From: Tenrec ecaudatus
Taxonomy: Eukaryota > Chordata > Mammalia > Afrosoricida > Tenrecidae
Direction of reading: 5' to 3'
Length of the DNA stretch: 64,000 nt
Assembly: GCF_050624435.1 (NCBI RefSeq)
Contig: NC_134536.1
Coordinates: 131,470,758 to 131,534,757, forward strand
Shown: one piece after another, positions 56,243 to 64,000 of the stretch
How positions within the stretch are numbered: position 1 is the stretch's first letter
Layout: every line of letters starts with the position of its first letter
Position numbers and translations under genes: made by a program
The notes under the pieces: generated by a model
What the model saw: the letters and a program-made list of their open reading frames with translations, nothing else
What the model was told of the DNA's origin: nothing
The model's database searches: none

Positions 56243-56450
56243 AGCGATGGAGAGAGTGCTGAAGGGGAAGGAGGGGGATGAAGAAGGGAGGGGAATGGGA
56301 GGGAAGGCAGAAGAGGAGCAGGGTGGAGGAGGAAAATAAGGAAGAAACAATGGGGGTGGGGAGAGAGGTGAGGACTGACAAGGTGCAAAGTAAGGAGGAG
56401 GAAGACAGAGGAAGGTGGCCTAGGAGGAGGAGGAGAGGGAGGGGCGGGAT
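56243..56450. repeat. Polypurine tract (GA-rich), about 200 bp
   Basis: Almost pure A/G on the plus strand with few interruptions. The minus-strand open frames here are proline/serine low-complexity artefacts. Such tracts can form triplex DNA. Confidence 0.85.
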
Positions 56451-56704
56451 TGATGCTGCACAGTAAGATGGTGACATCTATTTCCCAAGGGCCACCTCCC
56501 AATGGGAAGGTGCTCAGAGCCAAAGGCAGCAGTTGATTTCAATGGGAAAATCTCGATTTCCTGAAGGCCATGCCCAGCCCAGATGCCTGGTTGCAGACAG
56601 AGTGGTTTGGAGGCCAACAGGAGGCAGGGTTCATGCTGTCTTCTGGCCCCAGACTACTACCCAGCTGACTGTATCTCTTAACCCAAGCCCTGAGGAGTCT
56701 CTGA

Positions 56705-56865
56705 TGGTGAAGCAGGTTCCTAGCTGCAAGACCAAACCCATCAGCTGCTCCTCAGGAGGAAGTCGAGGCTTTCTGCTCCAGTGAAGGTTTGCAGCCTCGT
56801 GGACCCATGGGGGCAGAGCTCCTCTGTCCTCTGGGGTCACTCAGAGTTGGAAGGGGCTGGAGGAA
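56705..56865 (+). mobile_element. AfroSINE
   Basis: 'accaaacccatcagctgctc', 'gaagtcgaggctttctgctc', 'cagagctcctctgtcctctg' and a worn tail near 'gggtcactcagagttgg'. Confidence 0.75.
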
Positions 56866-56889
56866 AGTGCATCTGGGTCGGAGTCACCA

Positions 56890-57070
56890 TGAAGCCCTGG
56901 CCTGTGAGCTGGCATGTTGGTGGTCTGAGCCCACAGAGAGGCACTGCAGAAGACAAGGCTCGTGATCCGTTTTCAGGACAGCGTCTTGGAAGCTCTAGAA
57001 AGCAATCTTACTCTGTGCCCATGGGGGGGGGGGCCTTCAAGACTTGGCATCAACTCAGTGACCACTAACA
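56890..57070 (+). mobile_element. AfroSINE variant
   Basis: 'gaagccctggcctgtgagct', 'ggtggtctgagcccacagag', 'gatccgttttcaggacagcg' and tail 'ggcatcaactcagtgaccac'. Contains a run of G at 57025. Confidence 0.6.
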
Positions 57071-57619
57071 GAGATCTATGACGGAACTCACACAGGGATA
57101 GGACTGGATGCGTCTTTTGCTTTACTGAGCAGGGAAGAGAGAAGGTCTTCCTTCTGGGTCTCATGACATGCTCTCCACCCTTGGCTCTTTGGCAGTGCCG
57201 TTTCACACTGATGGCTGGTCCCCACACCCAACATGTGTTCAGTGCCACTCCTCTTGCCAGGTTGCCATCTCATGTCCCGATGGCTCACTGTTTACAGATG
57301 ACTTCAAACCTCATTTTTTCCTGAACTTGTCCAGACCCCTCCCACAGTCGCAGTCTATATTTCTACATTAGCCTGTTTCTATCCTAATGGTTGCTTGTGT
57401 CCAGTGGGTTTCAACTACCCATTCATGTTATCCATTAACCATCACCGTGACCTCTTCCAGGGCTAAAACTGGGTCACATTAACCTCTCCATAAGAGTCAG
57501 AAGGCTGCTAAGCCTGAGACCGAGGAAGGAGGGAAGGAAGGATCTTGCAGAGAGGTGGTTTCATGTAGTAAATGACACAGGAACTCCGGTTGCGAAAGCC
57601 ATAGATACATATCTCTCCC
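57071..57619. other. Unassigned sequence
   Basis: No gene or repeat named. Confidence 0.35.
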
Positions 57620-57740
57620 CTGCTGCCCGCAAGCTGTGTGACCTTGAGTGATGATATTATTTTACAAGGAAATCATGAGGACCATCAGTAACAAATTGCT
57701 TGGTCAGGCATATTGTAGGTGTTCAATAAACAGCGGTGAT
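57620..57740 (+). mobile_element. MIR
   Basis: 'caagctgtgtgaccttgagt', 'ttgtaggtgttcaataaaca'. The 3' core is well kept. Confidence 0.7.
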
Positions 57741-58346
57741 AATATACCAAGCTTGCTGTGTGTGAGGGTCAATACCTATATACATATCCATGTCCCCGTC
57801 CCCCCATGCCAATTCCTTCCACAGAAAGTCTGGACTGTTTTTTTATCCCCCCGGGAGGCAAAAATGGATCTTCTTCCCCCATGGCAGGAAGTGATTTTCC
57901 TGCGTCTTTGCCAGAATCGTCAGCGTGTCTGCCACAGGACTGTTGATAGGAGGTGCAAATGTGTTTCCTAATTTGAGATGATGGTGTTTGGAATGCCTGG
58001 CACAGGCTATATTTAGCTCTGAGTCCCCTAAATAGCAACAGGGAGGAAGAGCCTCCCAGCCAAACAACGCCCATCCAGTTGGAAAATTTAACAATCATAA
58101 TTATTATTTTTATGACTGCTATTATTATTTGTTGACTCAATGAATTAATGGGCCTTGGACATCCACCAGCATCTAGAATAAGGGGATTTTAAATGATCGG
58201 GAATGAAGGACCTCGAATGGCATCCATCAAGCAGAATGCAGTCTACACATAAGGAACAGAGGCTCAAAGGGGGGTTGGGACTTGGAGCTGAAATTAGCAT
58301 CCAGCTAGTTGGACTCTTGGTTTGAGGTACTCCATTCTGAAGGACA
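57741..58346. other. Unassigned, with an AT-rich repeat-free block
   Basis: 58080-58200 is AT-rich and repeat-free ('aacaatcataattattattt', 'gactcaatgaattaatgggc') and may be a conserved non-coding piece. No gene seen. Confidence 0.35.
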
Positions 58347-58550
58347 AGATGCCCTAGTGGTGCAATGGTTGAACACTCAGCTATTAACTGAAACATTGGA
58401 AGTTCAAATCCACCAGCTACTCCCCAAGAGAAAGATGTGGACCCTGCTTTTATGAAACTCTACAGCCTTGGAGACTATGAATCAGTGTTACGCTGTCTTG
58501 CAGGGTCACTATGAGTCAGAATCCCCCCGGACGGCGGTGGGTATTCCTAA
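58347..58550 (+). mobile_element. AfroSINE, near full length
   Basis: Head 'gatgccctagtggtgcaatg', 'ggaagttcaaatccaccagc', 'ctctacagccttggagact', tail 'actatgagtcagaatccccc'. Confidence 0.92.
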
Positions 58551-58694
58551 GAGCAGAGCACCTTCCTCTGAATTATCTAGTTGGCTCTAAGCAAGCAGGC
58601 TGCCATGCTGTGGTCCACCTCTGCGTCTACCTCTGCTTGTAAGGCCTCTTCTCAGAGGTTCAGAGGAGGCAGAAGCTCCACATGTGAGTCTCAA

Positions 58695-59050
58695 CCCCAC
58701 ACTACAAAGTCCTCCTCAAACTCACAAAAGACACACAATGACGTCGAATGCAGGAGGGTCACAGGCCAGCGGGTAGAAAGTCTTTGAATCCAGTGGCGGT
58801 GTAAGCATCTCGGATAGGCAGGGGTCTCCATGCTGCTTCTCCAGCACCCAGGGCTGCATGGGATTAAGTCCAGATGGCTTCTCCTCAGGGATGTCTCACA
58901 GGAAGTCAGCCTTGCTGGTCCTATGACCACCAGAGAACAAGAGACCTGAGAACCTCAAAGGTGAGGCTCACCGAGCCATTTACCTCTCTGCCCTTCAATT
59001 AATCCCACTTATGTTTATCGGCTAGGTTGGCACAATAAACCTTCACTCTC
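58695..59050 (-). mobile_element. Solo LTR, family B, partial
   Basis: 'agtcctcctcaaactcacaa', 'gaggctcaccgagccattta' and 'gttggcacaataaacc', the reverse complement of the 44063 copy. Left end truncated. Confidence 0.65.
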
Positions 59051-59188
59051 TCACCATCCCATGCTCACTCCAGGTAACTCAGCGCCATTGAGTCAATTCT
59101 GACTCATACTGGCCCTATAGGACAGAGTGACAGTGGGCCCATGGGTTTTCAAGACTGGACCCCCCTCCTTTTTTGAAGATCTAAATCT

Positions 59189-59493
59189 GTTTGTTTGTTT
59201 TCTAAATCATTTTATTGGGGGCTCGTACAACTCTTATCACAATCCATCCATCCATCTATCCATTGTGTGTCAAGCACTTTTGTACATTTGTTGCCATTAT
59301 CAGTCTCAAAACATTTTCTTTCTATTTGAGCCCTTGGTATCAGCTGCTTATTTTTCCCCTCCCTGCCTCTCCTCCCTCACACACTCTTGATAATTTATAA
59401 ATTATTTTTATTTTGTCATGTCTTATACTGTCTGATATCTCCCTTCGCCCTCTTTTCTGTTGTCTGTCCCCCAGGGAGGGGGATATGTAGATC
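59189..59493 (-). mobile_element. Afrotherian L1 3' end fragment
   Basis: 'tctaaatcattttattgggg', 'gctcgtacaactcttatcac', 'gagcccttggtatcagctgc', 'tgtctgtcccccagggaggg'. The target copy is worn (gatct...aaatc against tagatcc). Confidence 0.82.
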
Positions 59494-59501
59494 CTTTATG
59501 G

Positions 59502-60062
59502 CAGTGGTTCTCAATATTTCTCATGCCATGACACTTTAATAGAGTTCCTCATGTTGTGGTGACCCCCAACCATAAAATTATTTTTGCTGCTACTTCATAA
59601 CTATCATTTTGCTACTGTTATGAATCATAATGTAAATCTCTGATATGCAGGATGTATTTTCATTGCTACAAATTGAACATAATTAAAGCATACTGATGAA
59701 TCACAAAAATAGTATCTAATTATATATTGTGACATATTTATTTCTAATTAAAAATAAATGAAATTTTGTCTTGAAGCATGGTGTAGCATGGGTAACAGTC
59801 TTAATATAACAACAGTAAACTACATTGCTATATTTTGGGACAGTATGTATAAAAAGTCAGTGTCAATGGGAAGGTTGAGATAGCTTCTTTCTTACCAGAT
59901 CAGCATCTCTGCATGTGGGCGGACCCACCAAGAGACAGATAGAGAGCGGTGTCTTACTTCCTAAGGCCATCAGAAATATGTTTTCCAATGGTCTTAGGCT
60001 ACCCTTGTGAAAGGGTCCTTCAACCCCCAAAGGGGTCACGACCCATAGGTTGAGAACAGCTG
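59502..60062 (-). mobile_element. SPIN-like hAT element, longest copy (561 bp)
   Basis: Ends cagtggttctcaatatttct and 'cccataggttgagaacagctg' (last 20 of these diagnostic). Flanked by a perfect 8-bp duplication CTTTATGG (59494-59501, 60063-60070). It holds about 350 bases of AT-rich interior absent from the other copies, including 'gatatgcaggatgtattttc', but no transposase frame. It is a non-autonomous longer derivative. Confidence 0.93.
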
Positions 60063-60146
60063 CTTTATGGGAATAGAAAGCTTCATCTTCCTCCCTTGGA
60101 GTGCCTAGTGGTTTTGAACTACTGACCTTGTGGTTAGCAGCCCAAC

Positions 60147-61954
60147 CATTTTGGTTTCTTTAAATAAATAATTTTATTGCAGTCTCTTACAGCTCTTATA
60201 ACAATCCATACATCCATTAACCCAAATGTGTGTCAAGCACATTTGTGCACATGTTTCCATCATCCTTTTCAAAACACTGTCTTCCTACTTGAGCCCTTGG
60301 TATCAGCTCTTTTTTTCCCCTCCCTCTACCACCCTCCCACCCTCATGAACCCCTGATAAATGATTCATTATTATTTTCATATTTTATGCCATTTGCTGTC
60401 TTCCTTCACCCATGTTTCTGTGGTCGTCACTCAGGGTGAGAGAGTGGGGGTGGGGTTATACGTTGTTCATTGTGATTGGTTCCCCCTTGCCCCTACCCTC
60501 ATGGTATCGCTACTCCCATTATTGTTCCTGAGGGGTTTATCTGTCCTGGATCCTGTGTGTCAAGAGCTGCTATCTGTACCAGTGTACATGATCAGGTCTA
60601 GACAGATTTGTAAGATAGAACTTGGGTCATGATGAGTGGGATGGGGGGGGGCATTAAAGAACTAGAGGAATGTTGTGTGTTTCATAGGTGCTATACAGCA
60701 CCCTGCCTGGCTCATGCCTTTCTTATGACCTTTCTGCTAGGGGATGTCCAATTGTCTACAGATGGGCTTTGGGTGTCCACTCAGGACCCCCTCCTTCGCA
60801 TTGATATGATTGTTTGTTTTGGGTCTTCTGATGCCTCATACCTGATTCCATTGACACCTTGTGATCACACTGGTGTGCTTCTTCCACGGGGGCTTTGTTG
60901 CTTCTCAGCTAGATGACCACTTGTTTATCTTCAAGTCTTTAAGACCTCAGATGCTATAGCTTTTTATAGCTGAGCACCATCAGCTTTCTTCACCACATTT
61001 GCTTATGCACCCCCTTTGTTTTCTGTGAGCATCACAGAATCCCAGGTTATTATAACAAAGTGTTCTTGCATTTGGAGAAGTACTTGAGTAGAGGCCCATG
61101 TCTATCTGCTACCTTAATACTTAAATATATGTATTTAATATTTAAATATATGTACATAGATGTCTATTTCTATCATGATATATTAATATGCTTGCATATG
61201 TTCATGCCTATATTTAGACCTCTATAAATGCCCTCTGCCTCCTAGTTCTTTCCTCTATTTCCTTTCACTTTCCTCCTATACCACTAACACTACTCTCAGC
61301 TGCATTGCACTCAATCAAACCCCACTAGGAATTCTACACACTCCTTGCCATCCATTTTAGATCACATAGTGTTCCCTTGTCTCTGGGTTTGTTGCCCTCC
61401 CCTTCCTTTCCCCCACCTCTCCCTCTTTCATGCCCCCCGCCCCCACGAACCATCAGTCACACATTCTCCTAGGGAAGTGGTTCTCAACCTGTGGGTCGGT
61501 ACCCCTTTGGGGGTCAAACAACCCTTTCACAGGGGTTCCCGGATTCTTAACAGTAGCAAAGTCACAATTATGAAGTACAACAAAAATAATGTTATGGTTG
61601 GGGACTCACAACAAGAGGAACTGTATTAAAGGGTTGGGGCATTAGGAAGGTATTAGTGAGAACCACTGTCTTAGGGATTGTTTATCCTCCTTATCTTGTA
61701 TAGATAGACATGGAGACAATTTTTTAAGCCTATAAATAGTTCCAGGTCTGTCTGTTGACCTTATGAATGTTTTCTGATCATGTCTGATGTGGTGCCAAGT
61801 CCTACCACTGAAGTCTATTTTGGGGATTCCTTCAGGACTTCATTGCTTTGCTCTCCTTGCTACTCTGTTGCACTCCCTTTGTGTTTTGCCCCAGTGTGTG
61901 TGGGGTGGTGGTGGTGGTGGGGTCTGACCTGGCACAATTCCTGCACTGTCTCCA
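60147..61954 (-). mobile_element. Afrotherian L1, 1.8-kb 3' portion
   Basis: From 'tttaaataaataattttatt' (3' end) through 'gagcccttggtatcagctct', 'gtctttaagacctcagatgc', 'atttagacctctataaatgc'. Flanked by the perfect 14-bp duplication GTTAGCAGCCCAAC (60133-60146, 61955-61968). All or nearly all 3' UTR; no ORF2 frame is readable. It is interrupted by a SPIN at 61475. Confidence 0.9.
61475..61668 (+). mobile_element. SPIN-like hAT MITE, copy 5, inside the L1
   Basis: Ends aagtggttctcaacctgtgg and 'tagtgagaaccactg', interior 'gtacccctttgggggtcaaa' and 'tatggttggggactcacaac'. Flanks tcctaggg and tcttaggg agree at 7 of 8 bases. Confidence 0.92.
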
Positions 61955-61997
61955 GTTAGCAGCCCAACTCTTAATCCACAATGTCACAAGGGCTCCT

Positions 61998-62375
61998 AAA
62001 GTGACTCGTATTCTCAAGGACTCTTGGTCAAGCTAGTGACCCTCAACTATGTTGGTGGGAATGTGGGGGTGCTGTGGTCCTGCCCACTATGCCATGCATG
62101 CATCAACCTATCAGCCTAGACCCCTGTGAAAAGCAATGAGCCACGGGTCCCAAGAGATATTCCAGCTCTTGTCCAAGTTAATAGGAGAGCGGCTGAGAGG
62201 AGAGGGGCTGAATTTCAATCACAATGTGATTATTGGTCTTTTTGAAGTTTTGCTGAGGTTTTTTTTCACCTGGTTGGCTCAATATCACTAAGCAAATGCT
62301 TGTCTCACAAATCGGCTTTGGCTGCAATTCAAATTTAATTACATTCCAGCTAAGTGAACGCAAGGAAAGAAGCAA

Positions 62376-62377
<2 letters not shown>
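61998..62377. other. Unassigned sequence
   Basis: Nothing recognised right of the nested array. Confidence 0.35.
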
Positions 62378-62443
<66 letters not shown>

Positions 62444-62464
62444 CAGAGAGAGACAGAGAGAGAG
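62378..62464. repeat. (GA)n microsatellite
   Basis: About 30 pure GA units (62378-62437), then imperfect gaca/gaga units. Confidence 0.97.
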
Positions 62465-62879
62465 AAGGAGAGCATAGCTTGTGTCTTTAGAGCAGGAAAC
62501 TCATCTTCTCTTTCCTTACTTCTTCACATCTCCCCGAGAGTAACAGTCAAAGTGTGTAGCAGGCAGCTGGGGCAACCCTGAGATGGATGTAGAGCAATAA
62601 CAAGATCTGTGTAAACTGAAGCTAGAGCACACTGCATGGCAAGGTTAGAAGGAGATTGGGAAGTCGGCAGTCTGACTCAAATGCTTCAGCTGCCTAGTTC
62701 TGTGCCTGAGGGTGCCTCTCTTTTTCTCCATTTAGCTATCATCAAAGGCACTCTGGATTTCTCTCTGAGTTCTTTCCCTATCATAGTCTTAGATTAGGAA
62801 ACTCAATCACATGAAAATGTAAATGACTGAAGATAGGTTTCCCCTCTCTTACCCCAAACTGCATTATACTAAGAATAAA

Positions 62880-62881
<2 letters not shown>
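62465..62881. other. Unassigned sequence
   Basis: No gene or repeat recognised. Confidence 0.35.
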
Positions 62882-62922
<41 letters not shown>

Positions 62923-62955
62923 CTCTCTCTCTCTCTCTCTTACACACACACACAC
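62882..62955. repeat. (AC)n-(CT)n-(AC)n compound microsatellite
   Basis: CA units to 62919, CT units to 62940, CA units again to 62955. Confidence 0.97.
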
Positions 62956-63561
62956 ATACACTAGTACCTGAAAATTAAATTTAAAAAAAACCATCAGATA
63001 GACAAAGGTACAGTCAATCATCATGACAATAGACATATCACCCTGAAGATTACTACAGATACATAACCTGTAGGATACTACTATGTATCCTATAGAATAT
63101 TAGTCTGAGAAAGGTATGTGGGGGAGGAAGGTGAGCTATACAGAGAGCCAAGGATGACTCAAGTTCTTCATCATAGAACATAAGAAAATGAAGAGCGTTG
63201 TGGGGGCGTGGATAATTTCTTGGGAGCACGAGATGAGTTTGAGGTGGGCATCCTATAAGGATGTTCACTAGGCCTTTGGCTATTATAGGTGGATTCAGAG
63301 AAGGGAGCTCAACTAGGACAAGCATGTGAGAGTGATTGCATAAGAAGTGAAACTCAGCGTGTGGATCAGTTTACCCAGGGAGAATACACTGGGTGAGAAG
63401 AGTGTCTTGTAAAGGAGGGAAGGAAGCACCAACAGTTAAGGTATGGGCAAGAGGCTGAGAAGATGTGATCAAAGAGGCAGTAGAAACGCCAGTGTTGCCA
63501 TAATAACCAGGGAAGAACCATTTATAAAGTAGGCAGGAATTTGAAGTGGTAAGAATTAACC
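62956..63561. other. Unassigned sequence
   Basis: AT-rich to 63110. Nothing recognised; frames are short. Confidence 0.35.
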
Positions 63562-63771
63562 AAAACCAAACCAAACTCATGGCCATCTCATCAACTGTGA
63601 CTCATAGCGACCTCGTGGGAGAGCGTAGAACTTCCCCAGTGGGTTTTTGAGACGATAACTCTTTACAGGAGTAGACAGCCATCTCTCTCCCTCATGGTGC
63701 AGTGGTGGTTTTGAACCACTGCTCTTTCAGTCAGCAGCCCAAAGAGGAACTCACTACACCACTAGGGCTCC
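63562..63771 (-). mobile_element. AfroSINE, full length
   Basis: Tail 'aaccaaaccaaactcatggc', 'gactcatagcgacctcgtgg', 'gataactctttacaggagta', 'ggtggttttgaaccactgct', head 'caccactagggctcct'. Among the least diverged copies. Confidence 0.93.
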
Positions 63772-64000
63772 TAAGATAAAAACTGTGGCATTTTATGTGT
63801 GACCATTATGAGATTAATTGTGTCCTCTGCAAAGGGAGATTCAACAGCGTGGTGTCCCTGGGACCCACAATGCAATGGGTCAAGGTGATGAATGTAAAGA
63901 GAGGCCAAGAGGTCAGGGAGTGGAGGCTGCTCTTACAGAAAAGGCAGATTTTAAGGAAATGTGAGAGAGGAGGTGAGTATCTCAAAGTACCCTTTATGAA
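63772..64000. other. Unassigned sequence at window end
   Basis: Nothing recognised. Confidence 0.35.

Larger units (their letters stand above)
59078..61997 (-). mobile_element. AfroSINE split into pieces by three later insertions
   Basis: Tail 59078-59158 ('gccattgagtcaattctgac', 'tcatactggccctatagga'), middle 59494-59501 plus 60063-60146 ('gaatagaaagcttcatcttc', 'gtggttttgaactactgacc') and head 61969-61997 (cttaatccacaatgtcac, 'aagggctcct'). Between them sit an L1, a SPIN and a longer L1. 59159-59188 is unassigned. Confidence 0.85.

Noticed and set aside
56187..56523. Serine/proline-rich minus-strand frames
   Set aside because: Antisense of the polypurine tract.

Overview
The window is mammalian nuclear DNA, and its interspersed repeats identify the clade. 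Dozens of copies belong to the tRNA-derived SINE of Afrotheria (AfroSINE; one end reads like ggagccctggtgg, the other like atgagtcggaatcgac). Fragments of the RTE/BovB-like LINE known from elephants and tenrecs are common, as are 3' ends of an afrotherian L1. Five copies of a short hAT transposon with SPIN-type ends are also present. From memory of the literature, SPIN has been reported in tenrec among afrotherians. A tenrec (Echinops-like) genome is therefore the best guess; this is an inference from repeats, not a database match.

I find no protein-coding exon, rRNA, intact tRNA gene or CRISPR array that I can support. The long open frames fall in microsatellites, GC-rich unique DNA or decayed transposons. 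This looks like an intergenic or intronic segment. Its informative content is a record of insertions, plus several repeat-free blocks that look like conserved non-coding (enhancer) sequence.

Layout. 1-9 kb: L1, RTE and LTR fragments, then GC-richer unique DNA. 9-20 kb: a SPIN copy, a MER20, many microsatellites (including a 136-bp CT tract) and three candidate non-coding elements. 20-25 kb: an internally deleted RTE, solo LTRs and MIRs. 25.0-28.3 kb: one nearly full-length RTE LINE with decayed endonuclease and reverse transcriptase. 28.4-36 kb: a 5'-inverted RTE copy, afrotherian L1 3' UTRs and a candidate element with an octamer/CRE cluster. 37.8-38.3 kb: a small tandem repeat whose units look like exons. 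39.2-40.9 kb: a second hAT type inside an AfroSINE, then a mariner transposase fossil split by an LTR with perfect target duplications. 43.9-48.7 kb: an ancient L1 interrupted by at least five later insertions. 49-54 kb: a candidate conserved element, SPIN, an L1-in-SINE nest and LTRs. 59.1-62.0 kb: the richest structure, one AfroSINE split by an L1, a SPIN copy and a second L1 that itself carries another SPIN. Target-site duplications give their order.

How the elements relate: the AfroSINE and the RTE LINE share a 3' tail, consistent with the SINE using the RTE machinery. The L1 3' fragments supply their own target duplications and poly-A. The hAT copies are non-autonomous, with no transposase in the window. 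Family names are from memory of consensus sequences and were not run through RepeatMasker; boundaries without target duplications are good to roughly 10-30 bases.
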